Of a stretch of DNA of 64,000 nucleotides, positions 1 through 11,990 are shown piece by piece. The notes beneath the pieces are model-generated. The model was not told where the DNA came from. It ran no database searches and was given only the letters and a program-made list of their open reading frames with translations. The first letter of the stretch is position 1, and each line of letters starts with the position of its first letter. A program made the translations under genes and the position numbers. This DNA comes from Artemia franciscana (Eukaryota > Arthropoda > Branchiopoda > Anostraca > Artemiidae). The stretch covers positions 50,651,317 to 50,715,316 of the forward strand of contig NC_088867.1 of the NCBI RefSeq assembly GCF_032884065.1, written 5' to 3'.

Positions 1-725
1 GGAAATGAAAAGTTCTAGTGCCCTTTTTAAGTGACCAAAAAATTGGAGGGCACCTAGGCCCCCTCCCACGCTCATTTTTTTCCCAAAGTCAACGGATCAA
101 AATTTTGAGATAGCCATTTGTTCCACATAGTCGAAAACCTTAATAACTATGTCTTTAGGAATGACTTACTCCCCCATAATTCCTGGGGGAGGGGCTGAAA
201 GTTACAAGCTTTGACCAGTATTTACATACAGTAATGGTTATTGGGAAGTGTACAGACGTTTTCAGTGGGCTTTTTTGGTTTGGGGATGGGGTTGAGGGGA
301 AGGGGCTATGTGGGAGGATCTTTCCTTCGAGGAATGTCATGGGGGAAGAAAAATTCAATGAAAAGGGCGCAGGATTTTCTAACATTACTATAAAAAAAAC
401 AAAGAAAAAAAACATGAAAACGTTTTTTCAATTGAAAGTAAGGATTACCATTGAAACTTAAAACGAACAGAGATTATTACGCATATGAGGGGTTCTAAAA
501 ATACTTTAGCATAAAGAGCTTGGTATTTAGGAGCAGATAAATACCTCGCTCTTTATGCTTAAGTATTTTTAGTAATTTCAACTATTTATTCTACGGCCTT
601 TCTATCATTGTTAAAGAATTGGGACAAAACTTACGATTTAGTGTAAAGAGCGAGGTATTGACGAGGGCACAAAGCCCCTCGTATACATAATAAAAATATA
701 AGAATATAAAAGTGTATTACATAAG

Positions 726-1427
726 CTGGCACGTACGAAGGGTGGGGGCCTTCGCCCCCCCCCCCCGAAACCCTGTGAAATGTTTAATTTCCCCATGGTT
801 TCTTGGTGTTTCTGGCAAAAGTAGGACATTTATTAAGAATCTAGATACATGTATGAAGCCTTTTTTGGGGGATTTTACAACATGCCATTATCCTGTCAAG
901 TCACTGCCCAATTATTAACCCATTTTCTGTCTAACTTGTTACCTTCTTTGAAGTAATTAGCAATTGTGCTGTTATTTTTTTTGTAAAGAGTTTGCTTTCC
1001 ACAGCAAAATAGAATTATCCTATATATTAGGGCGTTTATCCCCCCCCCCTTTCACGATAAAGTACAGCTTTTAATGGATCAATTTTGGAAACTTTAATTT
1101 TTCATTCAAATCTACGTTTTTGCAATAAAAGCACTACCCCCCACAGAATCCATATTGCACTGTTAACCCTAATATTTCCCTTTCAGTGGGATATAATAGA
1201 TTAATCACTGGTTCTAAATCGCTATGAGCATAACCTGAGCCTAAAACATACTGTTGAAGCTTCAGCCTTCTTCCCCCCCCCCCCATCCGCTACAATACTA
1301 CAGGATCTGTATTTTCCAATATATCTACTTTTTGCATTACTAAATAAAAAAAGTGCTACTGTATATCTGCTGTTTCGAAGGTTTTGGCCCCCCCCCCTGA
1401 AAAAAAAAATTCCTGCGTACGTGCCTG
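726..1427. mobile_element. Non-autonomous hAT-like element (702 bp) with 8-bp target duplication
   Basis: The ends are CTGGCACGTACG on the left and CGTACGTGCCTG on the right, which are 12-bp near-perfect terminal inverted repeats of the CA(G)...(C)TG type. Flanking 8-bp repeats are TACATAAG (718-725) and TACGTAAG (1428-1435), 7 of 8 identical. The empty site is visible in another R1 copy near 37.15 kb, where the flanks are contiguous. The interior is poly-C rich and has no transposase ORF. The same element lies inverted at 32976-33735. An 8-bp duplication with these termini is typical of hAT transposons; the superfamily is inferred. Confidence 0.85.
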
Positions 1428-1703
1428 TACGTAAGTCAATTCTTAAGTTACGTATATTTTTTACTAATAAAAACGTTCGTTAAAAATTAACAGTTCTAGT
1501 TGGATTTTTAAGTAACCGAGAAATTGGAGGGCAACTAGGCCTCCTTCCCACCCCTTATTTCTCAAAATCGTCTGATCACAACTAAGAATAGCCATTTAGC
1601 CAAAAAAAGAATTAATATACAAATTTTATTTTAATAATTTTGGTGCGGAGAGCCAAAATCAAACATGCATTAATTCAAAAACGTTCAGAAATTAAATAAA
1701 AAA

Positions 1704-1974
1704 AATAGTTATTTTAATTGAAAGTAAGGAGCGGCATTAAAACCTAAAACGAACAGAAATTACTCGGTATATGAAATGGGTTGTCCCCTCCGCAATCCCT
1801 CGCTCTTTGCGCTAAAGTTTGACTCTTTGCCACAATTCTACTTTTTAAAAAAATTAAAAGCTTTAGCGTAAAGAGCGAGGAATTGTGGAGGGGACAACCC
1901 ATTTCATATACGGAGTAATTTCTGTTCGTTTTAAGTTTTAATGCCGCTCCTTACTTTCAGTTAAAATAACTATT
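1704..1974. repeat. Long palindrome terminating an R1 unit
   Basis: An imperfect inverted repeat with arms of about 110-120 bp around a loop of roughly 40 bp. The left arm reads AAAGTAAGGAGCGGC outward and the right arm ends in GCCGCTCCTTACTTTC. Both arms contain the GTTGTCCCCTCC block and the CGCTCTTT(A/G)CGCTAAAG block. Related palindromes lie near 16.73, 30.29, 32.41 and 37.45 kb. Confidence 0.85.
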
Positions 1975-3729
1975 CTTTTTAATTAATTTTACATGGATCG
2001 CGTACAAGTTTACGGACGAATTCCGCTAGTGGAAAAGCACACCGTCAGCAACTATAATGGTTCAAATCCCGATTTTTGATAAAGTTAGACAAATAGGCTT
2101 TTAGAAATTATTTTGCTCGATTGTCCTTAAAACTTATTCGGCTCAAAATTGCTATTTATGAGCTCAGATAGGCAGAAAATTGCACTTTGCTGTTGCACAG
2201 TCGATTTTGTCACTAAAAGAGCATTTAAGTTGAACAAGTCCCCTTCCAATATTTTACTATTTCTGATTCAACACGACCACTCCACCCCCAAGAAAAAGGA
2301 ACTAAAGAAGAAAAAAATAAATCCGTGACTATCCACGATATTTTTAATGCTTGGTGTATAGAGGGCTGAACCATCCGGTCTGAGCTTTAGAGTATCTCTT
2401 GGGGGTGAGTATCTTTTGGGTATAATACCCTAAAACTTTAGGGTATAATTTTGATCAATACAATAACTCTTTACCCTCTTTTTCGGATCATGCAGACTTT
2501 CTTGTGCTAGTAACTCTTACAAGCTAACTTAGAACTGAATCAATTTTAGATGTTTGGAGTCATATTCAATTAATGCTTCTTCGTCTTCAAACTTAGGTTT
2601 CTTAGTTACAGCATCGATCAGTGGCGAGAATTGGGAATACAGAGGGGGAAGCATTTTCTTTCCTCCTGGATTTTGAAAATACTTCCTTCCTTTTTCCTTG
2701 GGGGGGGGGGGGTACTATCAAAACTACCCCGTCCGATTTGAAAACTAAATCCCTTCATACGTGATCGTGAACTGAATCCACCAGCTTCTATTGACAAGAA
2801 CTCTCTTTATTTTTTTAATGTAGTCCATTACTAAGAATGGCTTCAGTAGACCAAAAGTTAACACCATATTAGAAAATTGAAGGTACCACAAGAAATAAAA
2901 GAAGTCAGATTATTTAAAAGCTTTTATTTCCAAACTTGAGTTTGAGGGCTCAAAAATTAATACTGAATAGATCTTCCACTTAACTTGAGCCACCACTATT
3001 ATATGAACACGACTCAAAGTATCCTCAATACTATTCGACACGAGTGTAAAAAATTAGAAGACATAATTCTTAAAAAACACGAGTCTTAGCACATCTATTA
3101 GCTTTTGTGAATTAGGACATCCTCTGTCTTAGAATCAAGGATTGAAAAAGATAAATCTTGAGCTCTTGGGATTTCTCCATAGGGAGAGGGGAGTCTCACC
3201 ATCCCCCCCGCAAGTATATTGTAGAGCCTAATCTACAATTTCTAATGTAGAGGGAATATTCTGGACCATATTTTGAAGAGAAAGTCACTCGACATACAAC
3301 TAAGTGCAAAAGTATAAAAAGCTTAATTTTTAAGAGGCTGGAACAGGTCTTAACTGTCGTAAAAAAAAAAAATCGGAAAAATATTCTGGTGTGCTTTTCA
3401 GACAATGATTAATAGGAAAAAAGCTGTCCAAAAAACATCAAAGAAAATTCAAGAGCCCTAATAATAAAGCTATATTAATTAAAAAACAAACATAAATTAC
3501 GTATTAAAAAAACCTTTTAATAAAAAATTTCCCACAGAAAAATAAAAAGCCAATGTTCAATCTAAGACTAAATTTTCTAAAAGCAAAACTTTTGAATCGA
3601 CGATATAATCATATAACTGTTCACACTTAAAAAAAATTCATAGGTAACGCAATAGCGCTGCCTAAGTAAAGAAAGATGTTGGCACAACGTATTATTTATT
3701 TATGTTTTAGATCAATTCAATTGACTCAT
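1975..3729. other. Intergenic, no gene recognised; weak tRNA-like promoter boxes
   Basis: I see no conserved coding sequence here. At 2027-2037 TAGTGGAAAAG fits the pol III A-box pattern, and at 2059-2069 GGTTCAAATCC fits the B-box. They are only about 21 bp apart, too close for a normal tRNA, and no acceptor stem forms. A decayed tRNA-derived SINE head is possible but unproven. A poly-G run sits near 2700-2712. Confidence 0.3.
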
Positions 3730-5230
3730 TCAATTGAAAATTCAGAGGGCTAGTTCCCTTTATTAAAAGTTGAAAGTGATTGGAGGGCAACCAAATCCCC
3801 TCCCACGCCCATCATTTCCCCAAACACATCCAGTCAAAATTTTGAGATGGCCATTTTGTTCAACGTAGTTTAATTTCCGGAAATTATGTCTTTGAGGATG
3901 ACGATCCCCCATCATAGCACTCAGGGCAAGGGTTGTAAGTTACGCCCTGGAAGCATGGAAGGTTTTCATACAAAGGGTGGTCGTAAAAACTTCATAAAGG
4001 GGCTCATTTGATTGGTAATCAGAAGTTCTACTGCCCTTTTAATGATTCAAAGTTATAGGGGGGCAGATGACCTCCCCCCCACACACACACACATCTTGTA
4101 TTTTCCCGAAATACATCTTATTGAAATTTTGAGATTGCCTTTTTGTTCAACGTTGTTGAAAGATCCTTCGGTTCAAGGGTTGTGAGTTATGCCCTGGAGG
4201 CATATAAGGTTTTTTATCGAAAGTGTTATAGTAGAAACTTTAAAAAGGGTTAATTCTATTGTATATTGAGGACTAGCGCCTTTTTAATGGCAAAGAACGA
4301 TCGGAGGGCAAATGCCTCCCTCCCACTCCCAACAATTCCCCAAATACTTCCAATCAAAATTTTGAGATAGCCATTTTTTAACGTAGTTGGAAGGTCCAGA
4401 AATCATGTCTTTGAGGATGACAACCTCCCCACCCATAGCCGTCAGGGCAAGGGCTGTAAGTTATGCCCTGGGGGATGTAGTTTTTATAAAAAGGGTGGTC
4501 ATACAAACTTGGGGGAGGGCTCATTGGATTGATAATAAGAAATTCTAGTTAGGAGTCAAAGTGATCGGACGGCAGACATTTCCCATAGAAATTTTGATAT
4601 ATCAATTTTAAGGCATTTAGGGTTTTTATCGAAAGGATGGTTGTATGAATCTTAGAGGAGGCTCATTTGGTTAAAAAGTAATGGGGGGTAACTACCCCAG
4701 CCCCCTCGACTACCCCTCTTTTCACCAAACAAACCTGATTGAAATCGTGAAATATCAATTTTATTCAAAATAGTCAATAGAACATAAAACAACAACTCTA
4801 TAGTTGACACATCTCCCAGTGCCCTGGGGATAGGGTACTAAGTCATGCCCTGACGACATATAAGGATTTTATGGAATGGGTGGTCGTATAAGCTTCAGAT
4901 ATGGCTCTTTTAATTTGAAATCGGAAGTTATAGGGTGCTTTTTAAGAGTCAATAGGGAATCGATATGAACCAGCCCCCCCCCACGCCCATCGTTTCCCCA
5001 AAGACATCCAATCAAAATCTGAAGATAGAAGCTTCGTTCATCATAGTTGAAGGGTATAGACAATATGTCTTAGAGGAAAACACCCCCGCCCCAATAGCTC
5101 ACATGCCAAGAGTTGTAAATTATGTGGGCATATTAGATTTATTATAGAAAGCATGGTCGTGTATACTTCAGAGGAGACTCATTGGATTGGTAATCAGAAT
5201 TTGGCATCAGAGATACCACAAATAACTGCA
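3730..5230 (+). repeat. Diverged tandem array of about 250-270-bp units related to R1
   Basis: Successive units repeat the order: GGAGGGCAA, a C-rich 'CCTCCCAC' segment, 'TCAAAATTTTGAGAT.GCCATTTT', 'TATGTCTTTGAGGATGAC', then 'GGGCAAGGGTTGTAAGTTA'. Starts fall near 3779, 4048, 4296, 4560, 4690 and 4960. The same module occurs singly inside every R1 unit, so the array looks like local amplification of one R1 module followed by decay. ORFs in it are short and not shared between units. Confidence 0.7.
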
Positions 5231-8200
5231 GAGTTACCTCCCCCCTCCCCTCAGCTCAAACCCTCTAAGAGACAGTGTCATTTCTGTTTTACTACAAACT
5301 ATTGATGCTTCGAACAGTATTGTTTCTATTAGTTATTAATTAAAATAAAGAAGAAAAAATCAGGATACTAACCAACATTACAGGAAAGAAAAATAATTCT
5401 TTATTGCAAATATGAACTAATTTTACTATACAATTTGAAAAGGCCTTTTTTGGTCAAAACTTCTTTTTATTCAAAACATGTGTAAAATTGGAGGCTAAAT
5501 AGTTTTTTTAAAAACATTAGTAATTTTTAAAGCAATCTACCTAATTTGTTGAGGCAATACTTTGGACTGCCGAAATGTAAATGATTTAAAAATTGGTTTC
5601 TTATTCATTTAAAATAAATGTGTTTAAGAAGAATAAAGTATTGATAAAAACTTACAACATGAACAAATTTATCAGACTTACGAAACTAGTTTAACTATTA
5701 TACTATTATAGCCTACTGATATAATGTCTGGATGTCTCAGCCATTTCTTTTTATTTTTCGGTGTTATAATGATAAAAGAGAAGCTTTTTAGAATACATGT
5801 TTTTTCTTCAGTGGAGCACAAGGGCACTCCGGCCTAGCTCCACTCTTATGCGTGGATATTCGAGTTCGCTTTAAGCCCAATTTGATTATTCATTGTAATT
5901 TATGTTCGTTTAAGTTTCACCTATTTATCCATAGTAGTATCTTTTTTTGATATATATGCTTGAAATGATTATTGAGTTTAGGTTTTATTCATTTTGGATT
6001 ATATATATTCATTCAAAGTTTTTCTGTTCACACTTAAAATTTTAATTATTAGGTGTCTTCATTTTTCATTGTTTTTGGATTTCACTATGGCTTACAACTT
6101 TCCAGTTAAAAGACTCTTTGAAAATGATTTTAAAATCAATTTTTGTTCGTTTTTTAAGTGACATGGAAAGGGTAAGGGCCAATTTGACAAGAGAGGCCTT
6201 TGACCGATATATAATGCACTTTTTGCCTCACATGCGTTGCTTTTGACGCCCCTATAGAAACTTTTCTTTTTCTGACAAATAAAAAATCCGACAGTCACTC
6301 TTCAGGTTCTGCAAGTATTTCCTAACTAAGCCCTTGCTAATAGCTACATCCCCCAAAAGTACAGTGTTTTAGATATTTAAATAAAAAATTGATGACCTGT
6401 CAAATAGGTTTGCTGACCGCTGCAGCAAAATTGTACTTTCCATTGATGTGTCTGCGATCAAGTGCCTAGTGTCGTAAGTTGTGAAGGGTCATAGTATTTG
6501 TCTCTTGCAGAATGAGTGCATAAAAGTTACAGCAGTTAATAATTGCAAGCAATGTCCTTTTGTCTTAATTTTTCCTCTTTTTTCGCCATATTTCTCTTAG
6601 TGCGTTATTGCTATGTACAGAACGTTACAACCAGATTTGTTTCAAGTTTTTGTCTTCATTGAAGTTACCTTAACCCTGGCTATAATTCCTCTAATTTTCA
6701 AGCAAATTCACAAAAAGGAAATTTTGGGGCAATTAATTGATGCAACAAAAATTTCCTGTTCTCATTGAGGTCCCTTGATCCAGCCTATTGATCACGAAAG
6801 CTTCAAGCCGATGTTGTGAACCAAGACAGCCCAATCTTTATATATACATCTGTACGTGAATATACATATTCTAATCATTAGTTAGAAGAAGGTTCGTTGG
6901 TATATATGAAAAAAAATGCCTGAAAATACAGCAGTATTGCCTGAATCAAAGCCGTTTTTTTTTTTTCGCGTCCTAACAAAATTATTAGCTAAGATTTTCA
7001 CTAAAAATTGTGTTTCTGTGAGCCAAGAAAAAATTGTAGCCAAAAAAAGCTAGTTAAAAGCTAAAAAAGTTCTCAAACTAAATAAACCGCTACTAGGTGG
7101 AGATTCTGAAACGAAAAATAACAATGCAGTAAAGCAAGATGACCATTATAAAACGAGGTTTTTTTGGTTTCAAAGAATTTTGATAATTTTTTAGACTATT
7201 TTAGGTCGTAAGTTATTAAAACTTTCTGGAAAAGGATTTTTGTAAAATGTCAAATCTTCTAGTCACACATCGTTTATCTTTGGCACAGATCTTTTAGTCT
7301 TTTTGTCTGGGGTGATTAAAAACATTCGAAACGCATTAACTCCCTTTGGGCTAGGCTAAGCAAAAATGTTAGAGTAGTCCAGAACCAAAAGTCTAAGCCG
7401 ATCAGGTCTAAGCCAAATTTTTCTGCAAAACCTTTTTTTCTGTGTATAATGGTCGATTTGACCAGGCATCTACATGTAAAAGTTTAAACTTTTTTAAAAG
7501 AAAATATCGGCCTTTTTTCAGGCAAATAAGGGTTTGAACCCCTCACGCCCTCTACCAAAATAAAGTTTGAAGTTTCTTGCCCCTCTTAACACTCCCTGAA
7601 ATTTTTAACCCGATCCTCCAAGCCGTTTCTAAGATATTACAGATGCCCCATTTTAAAACTGCAGCCTACCAAGGCTATCAATGCAAATAATTAAGGATAT
7701 AAATATGAAAAAATTCCACATAAACTTACAAGCCAAGCAATTTTAGGCAGATGGGGACAGAAAATATTTGAATCCTTCTCACTCTTTCCATAGCCACAAA
7801 AAATGTGCAGTTTCCTTATCCCATTCTGACATTAACTAAATATTTCAATTCAATCTTTCAAGCTATTCCCAAGATATAGCAGATATATCAATTTCATAAA
7901 CTGGGGTCACCTTAACCATGCATATATTCAAAGTTTCACCAGGCGTCATAGCACAAAATCTTAAAAGATATTCTAAGAAAACGAAAGACGAAAGAATACG
8001 ATAACAATTGGAAATTGAGGAAAAAATGGTTAAATGGACTTCAATAAAAATAAACTTTTTGTAATTACTATGTATGATATCTAAGGTTCAAAAGCCTAGT
8101 AATGGGTCTGATCAGCTAGTTCAAAAATCAAATTAATTTTTATACTTGTATAGTTTTAAATATGGAAAAGCCTAAGTGTTACAAATACAAATAAATGAAA

Positions 8201-8717
8201 AACCTTCATTGAAGCTTTGATGAATTGATGGACAGTAAAGTACCAGAAACCAAGGGAACAAAGCAGAGGGGGCAGCCTATCTTTATCTTAACTTTGGGAG
8301 ACTGGGTTATTTTTCGATTTTCTCTTTTTTTAAATATCACGAAAAAATTATTTTTCAATGAAAATTCCAAAAATGGTATTATTTTTTTTTAATCTCGGGG
8401 GTTGAACTAGGGAGGGCCAATAATCTCCTGTCACCACCCCTATGCCCCAAAAAATTGGTGGCTCTGGCAGATACACAATTGAAAAAAAAGCCTTAAAAAA
8501 CTTTTTGTAACATTGTAATGATGGCTATGATTGGAGTTGCACATGATCAAGTCAACTTCATATCTGAAAGAGATACAGATAAAACTGATTGTCCAAAATC
8601 GTTCTAGCAAGTTCTAATTTCCAACAAAAAATTGGAATCAATGATTGAGGTCTAATAATGTAATAAATTTAAAAAAAAACGGTAAAAATGACAAGAGACT
8701 TCTAAAAAATAAATTAC
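5231..8717. other. Long non-coding stretch, probably intronic or intergenic
   Basis: No exon or RNA gene recognised on either strand. If the XRN1 exon at 8.7 kb belongs to a live gene, this region is downstream intron on the minus strand. Notable small structure: a 7-bp GC-rich stem (GTGGAGC...GCTCCAC) near 5814-5847. From about 5.86 to 6.3 kb the sequence resembles a decayed retroelement 3' end, on weak grounds. Confidence 0.35.
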
Positions 8718-8849
8718 CTCTAAATAATGAAAAATGTCAGAGAATATCTTTTCTTCTGTTATTCTGAAATGAACATCTTCATCATTTGGATGAGAACAGT
8801 TGTGTATAATTCCATTCATATCCAAATATAAGTTATCAAAATCTGGAAT
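8718..8849 (-). CDS. XRN1: Internal exon of XRN1-type 5'-3' exoribonuclease
   Basis: A 132-bp (44-codon) exon read on the minus strand. It is preceded by a TTTTTTTATTTTTAG acceptor and followed by a GAG|GTAATT donor. The translation contains IPDFDNLYLDMNGIIH, then CSHPND and FRITEEKIF.DIFHYLE, which is the second segment of the XRN1 N-terminal nuclease domain. XRN1 is the cytoplasmic 5'-3' exonuclease that degrades decapped mRNA. The Asp in LYLDMN corresponds to a conserved metal-binding catalytic residue (about Asp35 if the preceding exon encodes the usual 25 or so residues). Exon phase is 0 at both ends. I could not find the first exon (expected above 8849) or the next one (expected below 8718), so introns must be large or this is an isolated fragment. 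The reading frame and both splice sites are intact, which favours a live gene. Confidence 0.85.
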
Positions 8850-9445
8850 CTAAAAATAAAAAAATTAACTCAAGTAACAACAAAATCATATTACCTTTAA
8901 ATCGAAAATGACTCACCCACAACCGCAAGAAAATAGACCGACCATTAAATCTACAAATGTACAAACTGAAGAACATATAGGTCTCAGTTTTAAAACTTGC
9001 CCAGGAAAACCTTGAACAGACAAAAGCCAGGATTTTTGTATATCTTACCAGGTCAATCTTACAATGATGTAAGATTTTGGAAACGAAAAAATCTTTGTGT
9101 TTATAGGTGTTTAGAGGTTTGAACCTCTAAACGTTGACCCCCCCCCCCCCGTTTGAACAGCTATCTGTGAAAATTATACACTACTGTCTAAATTGGAATC
9201 TGGCATAGTACACAAAAGATTTGAATCTAGTCAACAGCAGAAACGTTGGACTCACATCCAAATTGGTCCATCTCAAGGAGGAAGAAGCATAACTAGAATA
9301 TCGCCCCTTTTCTCAATAATTAATTTTAAAACTTTTTCAAAAAAATAGGTTTTAAATAAAAGTAAAGAGCTCCATTAAGCCAAGAATGAGCAAAATAAAG
9401 ACAAATAATCTTCCAAGCGTAAAACTACCACAAATCAATAGTCAA
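8850..9445. other. Non-coding, likely XRN1 intron sequence
   Basis: No gene seen. It contains two small palindromes: ATCTTACA/TGTAAGAT near 9056-9076, and GTTTAGAGGTT/AACCTCTAAAC near 9108-9131. A poly-C run follows. Confidence 0.3.
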
Positions 9446-10483
9446 ACAGTTCGTGGTAACGAACTGTAATAAGGAGCGACCCGGCTCAATAGTAAACGAA
9501 ACTCTATAAAGTGGAATTTCGATCCTAAAAGATATATCAAAAGAATCGGATTTTTATGCTAAATTCAAATATATAAGTTTTATCAAATTTAGTCTTTGTC
9601 ATCAAAAGTTAAGAGCCTGAGAAAATTTGCCTTATTTTGGAAAATAGGGGAAAACACCCCCTAAAAGTCATAAGATCGTAACGAAAATCACACCATCGCA
9701 TTCAGCGTATCATAGAACCCAACAGAAAAACTTTCAAGGTCCAATCTACAAAAATGTGGGATTTCGTATTTTTTGCCAGAAGACTAATCACGGATGCGTG
9801 TTTATTTGTTTGTTGTTTTTTTTTCTTTTTCCCAGGGGTCACCGTATCGACCAAGTGGTCCTAGAGTATTGCAAGAGGGTTCATTCTAACGGAAATGAAA
9901 AGTTCTAGTGCCCTTTTTAAGTGACCAAAAATATTGGAGGCCGCCAGGGTCCCTTCCCACGCTCATTTTTTACCAAAGTCAACGAATCAAAATTTTGAGA
10001 TAGCCATTTTGTTCCGCATAGTCAAAAACCATAATAACTATGTCTTTGGGGATGAGTTACCCCCCACAGTCCCTGGGGGAGGGGCTGCAATTTACTAACT
10101 TTGAACAATGTTTACATACAGTAATGGTTATTGGGAAGTGTACCGACATTTTCAAGGGGATTTTTTTTGTTTGGGTGTAGGGTTCAGGAAAGGGGGCTAT
10201 ATAGGAGGATCTTTCCTTGGAGGAATATTTCATGGGGGAAGGGAAATTCAATGAAAAGGGCGCAGGATTTTCTAGCATTACTATGAAAAAAAACCAATGA
10301 AAATATAAACATGAAAAAGTTTTTTTTTCAATTGAAAGTAAGGAGAAGCATTAAAACTTAAAACGAACAGAGATTATTAAGCATATGAGGGGTTCTAAAA
10401 ATACTTTAGCATAAAGAGCTAGGTATTTAGAAGGAGATAAATACTTCGCTCTTTATGCTAAATTATTTTTAGTAATTTCAACT
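9446..10483 (+). repeat. R1 repeat unit, head present, 3' part lost
   Basis: Starts with the R1 head hairpin CAGTTCGT-GGTA-ACGAACTG followed by AATAAGGAGCGAC. It runs collinear with 34075-37020 (minus the hAT-like insert there) up to the 'AGTATTTTTAGTAATTTCAACT' point, then breaks off. This is the left edge of duplication copy A. Confidence 0.85.
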
Positions 10484-11040
10484 TAGAAAACAAGCGACAG
10501 CACGGATAACATCAAATCGTGAACTAAATCTACGGTTAGAAGAGAAGCAACAGCAATAATCGCAATTATTCTCAGGAAATACAAATCTTATAAAATGTAA
10601 GATTCTGCAAAGGATACACAGGAAGGAGGAATTGAATTCACGCCAGAATTTCTTAATTCAATTTAAATTGCTAATTTGCTACCTCGTGACTTAAAACTAA
10701 AGAATAACATAATAATTATGCCAATGCATAATTTTACAACCACCTATATAAAAGCCTGCCGGCTAGCGAGTGCCAGGAACCGAGTGAAACTCGGGCATCT
10801 GGTGTTAATCGGCTATGTCCGTTTCTCCAAGTAAATTATCTTCAGCTGGGAAGACAATCGATTGGTGTTGTACAGCGGGTAACTGCGGCAAGTATTTCTC
10901 GTTAAAATCTATACAGTGAGAGATAGTAGGTTTCCAGTCCTCTTGAAAGAGTAGGGGACTATTTATTTTTCTTTTACATACCAGATTTGGTTTTGAGATC
11001 TCAATCAAACTTAGTTGAAAACAAAACTTGGCACTATCAG
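10484..11040 (-). other. Single-copy segment with a 67-codon unrecognised minus-strand ORF
   Basis: Not found in copy B. The ORF at 10805-11008 (minus) has no stop for 67 codons and ends in FPAEDNLLGETDIAD. I do not recognise it. On the opposite strand just beyond it, CTATATAAAAG (about 10745) and a short hairpin CCGAGT/ACTCGG (about 10780-10795) could mark a promoter or an LTR-like start. No LTR pair is visible. This could be the tail of a decayed retroelement gene or a chance ORF. Confidence 0.2.
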
Positions 11041-11990
11041 CACTTCTAAGGAGTTTTTACTTGATCCAAATATGTGGAGGGGTCCTGGAGTTCTAGCTAT
11101 AAAGACTTTTATGAGAAGGGAAGCTTTGTGGGAGAATCAAACTTGGTAGAATGAATTGATGGGAATGAAAATCTAGTGCTTCCAGTCCTCTCAGCTTCCA
11201 AAGTCGGTCCTAGCTATCTAGGGAAAAGTTTAAAGAAGGTAGCATACATTTTTGTAGTCACGATCCTTACCAGAAAATTATCTCAGAGTTCAAAAAAAAA
11301 AGAAAAATGAAAGAAAAATGAGATCTAAATCCCATTTCATGGTGTCACGCAAGGTTATATCCTCTCGGGGTAACAAGTTTGACCGCCTCCACCACCCCCT
11401 TCCTGAATATTTTTTTTTCGATTCGTAAAAACGTAACAACAATGCATATAATTTTTTTATACTTTGAGTTTTTTGTACCCCCCCCCCCTCCGAACAAACC
11501 TCCTTCCCCCAGAATACAAATTTTGTATATGGTCTTTATTTAAGGCTCTAAATAGGATCCGGTCTGTCTGAGGGAATGGTGTCAAATATCTTGTCATAAG
11601 AACATCTACAGGGTTGAGTTTCTTCAAACGTAACCAAATCTGATGAGAAATAACCAAAAAATTGCCTATTATACCTTTTTTAAGGAGGGATGGGGGCTAT
11701 TTTCTGCGTGTTTTGGTTTCCAGAGTGATCGAGAAACCGATTATAGATTAAGTCTTTTGCAAATGAAAGTATGCTAAGGATAATTTTTCAGGCTTGAGAA
11801 GGCTTCTGTAGGATTTCGGCTCTTTCAAGTCTACTTGTGGATAGACCTCCAAGGGCTTCTGAGTGGCAGGATACATGGAATTAGGTGAAATTAGAATTCC
11901 TTCAGTAAGCCAGGAAGAACAGGGTGCATAGACAAGAGTTGGACTCAAGATGAATGAGGAAATGGTACGTCTTACTCATGGTGGGAATGG
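11040..11990 (+). repeat. Block shared with 37720-38500 and partly with 15050-15690
   Basis: Collinear with copy B at 37720-38500. Shared landmarks are 'GAAAATCTAGTGCC', 'CTTACCAGAAAA', a poly-C tract before 'GAACAAACCTCCTTCCCCC', and 'CAGGCTTGAGA.GGCTTCTGTAGGA'. The first 650 bp also recur at 15050-15690. It flanks the USP-like gene in both copies and carries no conserved ORF. Confidence 0.75.

Larger units (their letters stand above)
1..1974 (+). repeat. R1 repeat unit, 5' truncated by window edge
   Basis: High-copy dispersed repeat, called R1 here. It matches, in the same order, copies near 9.4, 31.0, 34.1 and 28.8 kb and, reversed, 41-42.6 kb. The window opens inside the unit at the 'lattermost third of head' stretch (AAAAGTTCTAGTGCCC). 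It continues through a local hairpin at about 500-570 and ends in a palindrome at 1704-1974. A hAT-like element at 726-1427 interrupts it. No coding potential is conserved between copies; the short ORFs fall in different frames in different copies. Confidence 0.85.

Noticed and set aside
7531-7620. Possible minus-strand tRNA (B-box-like GGTTCAAACCC)
   Set aside because: The only A-box-like match is about 12 bp away and no cloverleaf forms.
9446-10483. R1 as a classical Helitron
   Set aside because: The TC start and head hairpin are suggestive, but the hairpin is at the wrong end and no CTRR terminus is seen; inverted ends argue against it.
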